Positions 4,622 to 5,410 of a DNA stretch of 5,410 bases are shown here, in pieces (the first letter of the stretch is position 1; every line of letters starts with the position of its first letter). The notes under the pieces are model-generated. The model made no database searches. It saw only the letters and a program-made list of their open reading frames with translations, and had not been told where the DNA came from. Source of the stretch: Firmicutes bacterium UBA5286 (lineage in GTDB: Bacteria; Bacillota; Proteinivoracia; UBA4975); NCBI GenBank assembly GCA_002408465.1, contig DHSM01000028.1, positions 12,498 through 17,907 on the forward strand. The letters are read 5' to 3'. The position numbers were made by a program, and so were the translations under genes.

Positions 4622-5410
4622 TCACAGCCAAGCAGACTCGAGGATTTGGACAGTGCCTGCCGGCTGAAAGCCCAACATCTTATAGAGAAGGCCTGTGGCC
4701 TGGCTGGCGGCATCAGCATATATGACTGCCGTGCTGAATCCCTTTTGTTCTAAGTAATTCAAAGTGTCTTTGAGCATGCGCCGGCCGAATCCCCGACTGC
4801 GTTTGCTTGATGGAGTCGATGCCGAGTTGAGGCGCACAATCCCAGCATCCCTGTCAATAACGGAATAGTACTGGGCAGCCACGGCTTCATCCCCGCTATA
4901 GCCTACTCTGAAGGCGTTCGGGTCAAAAGTTGATGCCTGCCGCATGCGCCCGAGGCAGGCGCTGTCCAGAGGAGGAATATCCATAAAGGCGTTGATGCCC
5001 TGATTAAAGGTGTCCAGCCACTGGGCTTCCAGGTCTGGCTGCTGGGCTAAAGACTTTACGGCAAAATCCTCTTCACCGGGATTCTGGTCAGGGGGCAGCT
5101 GGCACAAAGCCGCGCGCAATTCCACCTGCTCTCTGGCAACTTTCAATCCTTGCCCTGCCAGCAAAGCTGGAACCAGGTCACCGACAGAAGCAACCCGCAA
5201 CATCATGGACCCGGATACAAGTGTCCGTGCCAAAGCAAAACACTGCTCCCAAAAAACAGTAAAATCCTGTTCTGTCATATGGCTGTCCACAGCAAGGCTG
5301 ACAAAAATTAGGCCAGGTTGGATTTTCTCAAAAGATGCCAGGTATGCGCAGGCCAGCAGCTGCTCGCTGCCCTTGGCCAGCAAACAAGATTGTTCAGGGC
5401 CAGGCTGGTA
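4622..5410 (-). CDS. Tandem GNAT-family N-acetyltransferase, 5' end cut by window edge
   Basis: The frame is open from the right edge through 262 codons to TGA at 4624-4622, so the true start lies beyond 5410. An in-window TTG at 5383 has no convincing SD and the coding pattern continues upstream of it. The C-terminal half is a GNAT domain. RSRGFGRRML (about residues 204-213 of the visible part) is the R/Q-x-x-G-x-G acetyl-CoA pyrophosphate loop, preceded by a strand carrying AGIVRLNSAST. YKMLGFQPAG near the end is the usual motif B 'Y-k-xGF'. The N-terminal half has GNAT-like features (LLACAYLASF, GLIFVSLAVDS, and LLAGQGLKVARE as a GF-like end) but lacks the G-x-G loop, so it looks like a degenerate first domain. 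Tandem GNATs of this layout include mycothiol synthase, but nothing ties this one to that substrate. It transfers an acetyl group from acetyl-CoA to an unknown amine and is probably cytosolic. It converges on the zinc-ribbon gene and shares its terminator. Confidence 0.85.
   Translation of the reverse strand, partial: YQPGPEQSCLLAKGSEQLLACAYLASFEKIQPGLIFVSLAVDSHMTEQDFTVFWEQCFALARTLVSGSMMLRVASVGDLVPALLAGQGLKVAREQVELRAALCQLPPDQNPGEEDFAVKSLAQQPDLEAQWLDTFNQGINAFMDIPPLDSACLGRMRQASTFDPNAFRVGYSGDEAVAAQYYSVIDRDAGIVRLNSASTPSSKRSRGFGRRMLKDTLNYLEQKGFSTAVIYADAASQATGLLYKMLGFQPAGTVQILESAWL

Overview
The window looks like a chromosomal segment of a Gram-positive, Clostridia-type bacterium (Firmicutes). The grounds are strong GGAGG-type Shine-Dalgarno sites, three likely GTG starts, sigma-A-like promoters, a 19-bp rho-independent terminator, and protein families common in anaerobic Firmicutes. 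The genus cannot be fixed from the sequence. No mobile element, CRISPR array, tRNA or rRNA was seen.

Layout, left to right. (1) Positions 1-1157, minus strand: a gene cut by the left edge, encoding a protein of the coenzyme F420-0:gamma-glutamyl ligase (CofE-like) family. It has its own SD and a plausible extended -10 promoter. (2) Positions 1158-1487: a 330-bp stretch with no convincing gene, holding that promoter and a few inverted repeats. (3) Positions 1488-1513: a perfect palindrome just past the end of the next operon. (4) Positions 1528-4042, minus strand: a compact three-gene operon read in the order atoD, atoA, atoB. It encodes the alpha and beta subunits of a family I CoA-transferase and an acetyl-CoA C-acetyltransferase (thiolase). 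(5) Positions 4043-4300: a divergent intergenic region with a near-consensus sigma-A promoter firing rightward and a leader whose SD can be masked by a 10-bp hairpin. (6) Positions 4301-4573, plus strand: a 90-aa protein with two CxxC...CxxC zinc ribbons. (7) Positions 4572-4613: a bidirectional terminator. (8) Positions 4622-5410, minus strand: a tandem-GNAT acetyltransferase whose N-terminus lies beyond the right edge.

The ato operon forms one metabolic unit. The CoA-transferase moves CoA between a short-chain acyl-CoA or acetoacetyl-CoA and a free acid (acetate, butyrate or acetoacetate), and the thiolase interconverts acetoacetyl-CoA and two acetyl-CoA. This fits short-chain fatty acid or acetoacetate use, or the reverse (butyrate or acetone-type) direction. 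The sequence does not say which way it runs. The flanking genes show no evident metabolic link to it. The main open questions are the role of the CofE-like ligase in what looks like a Firmicute, and the possible translational control of the zinc-ribbon gene.
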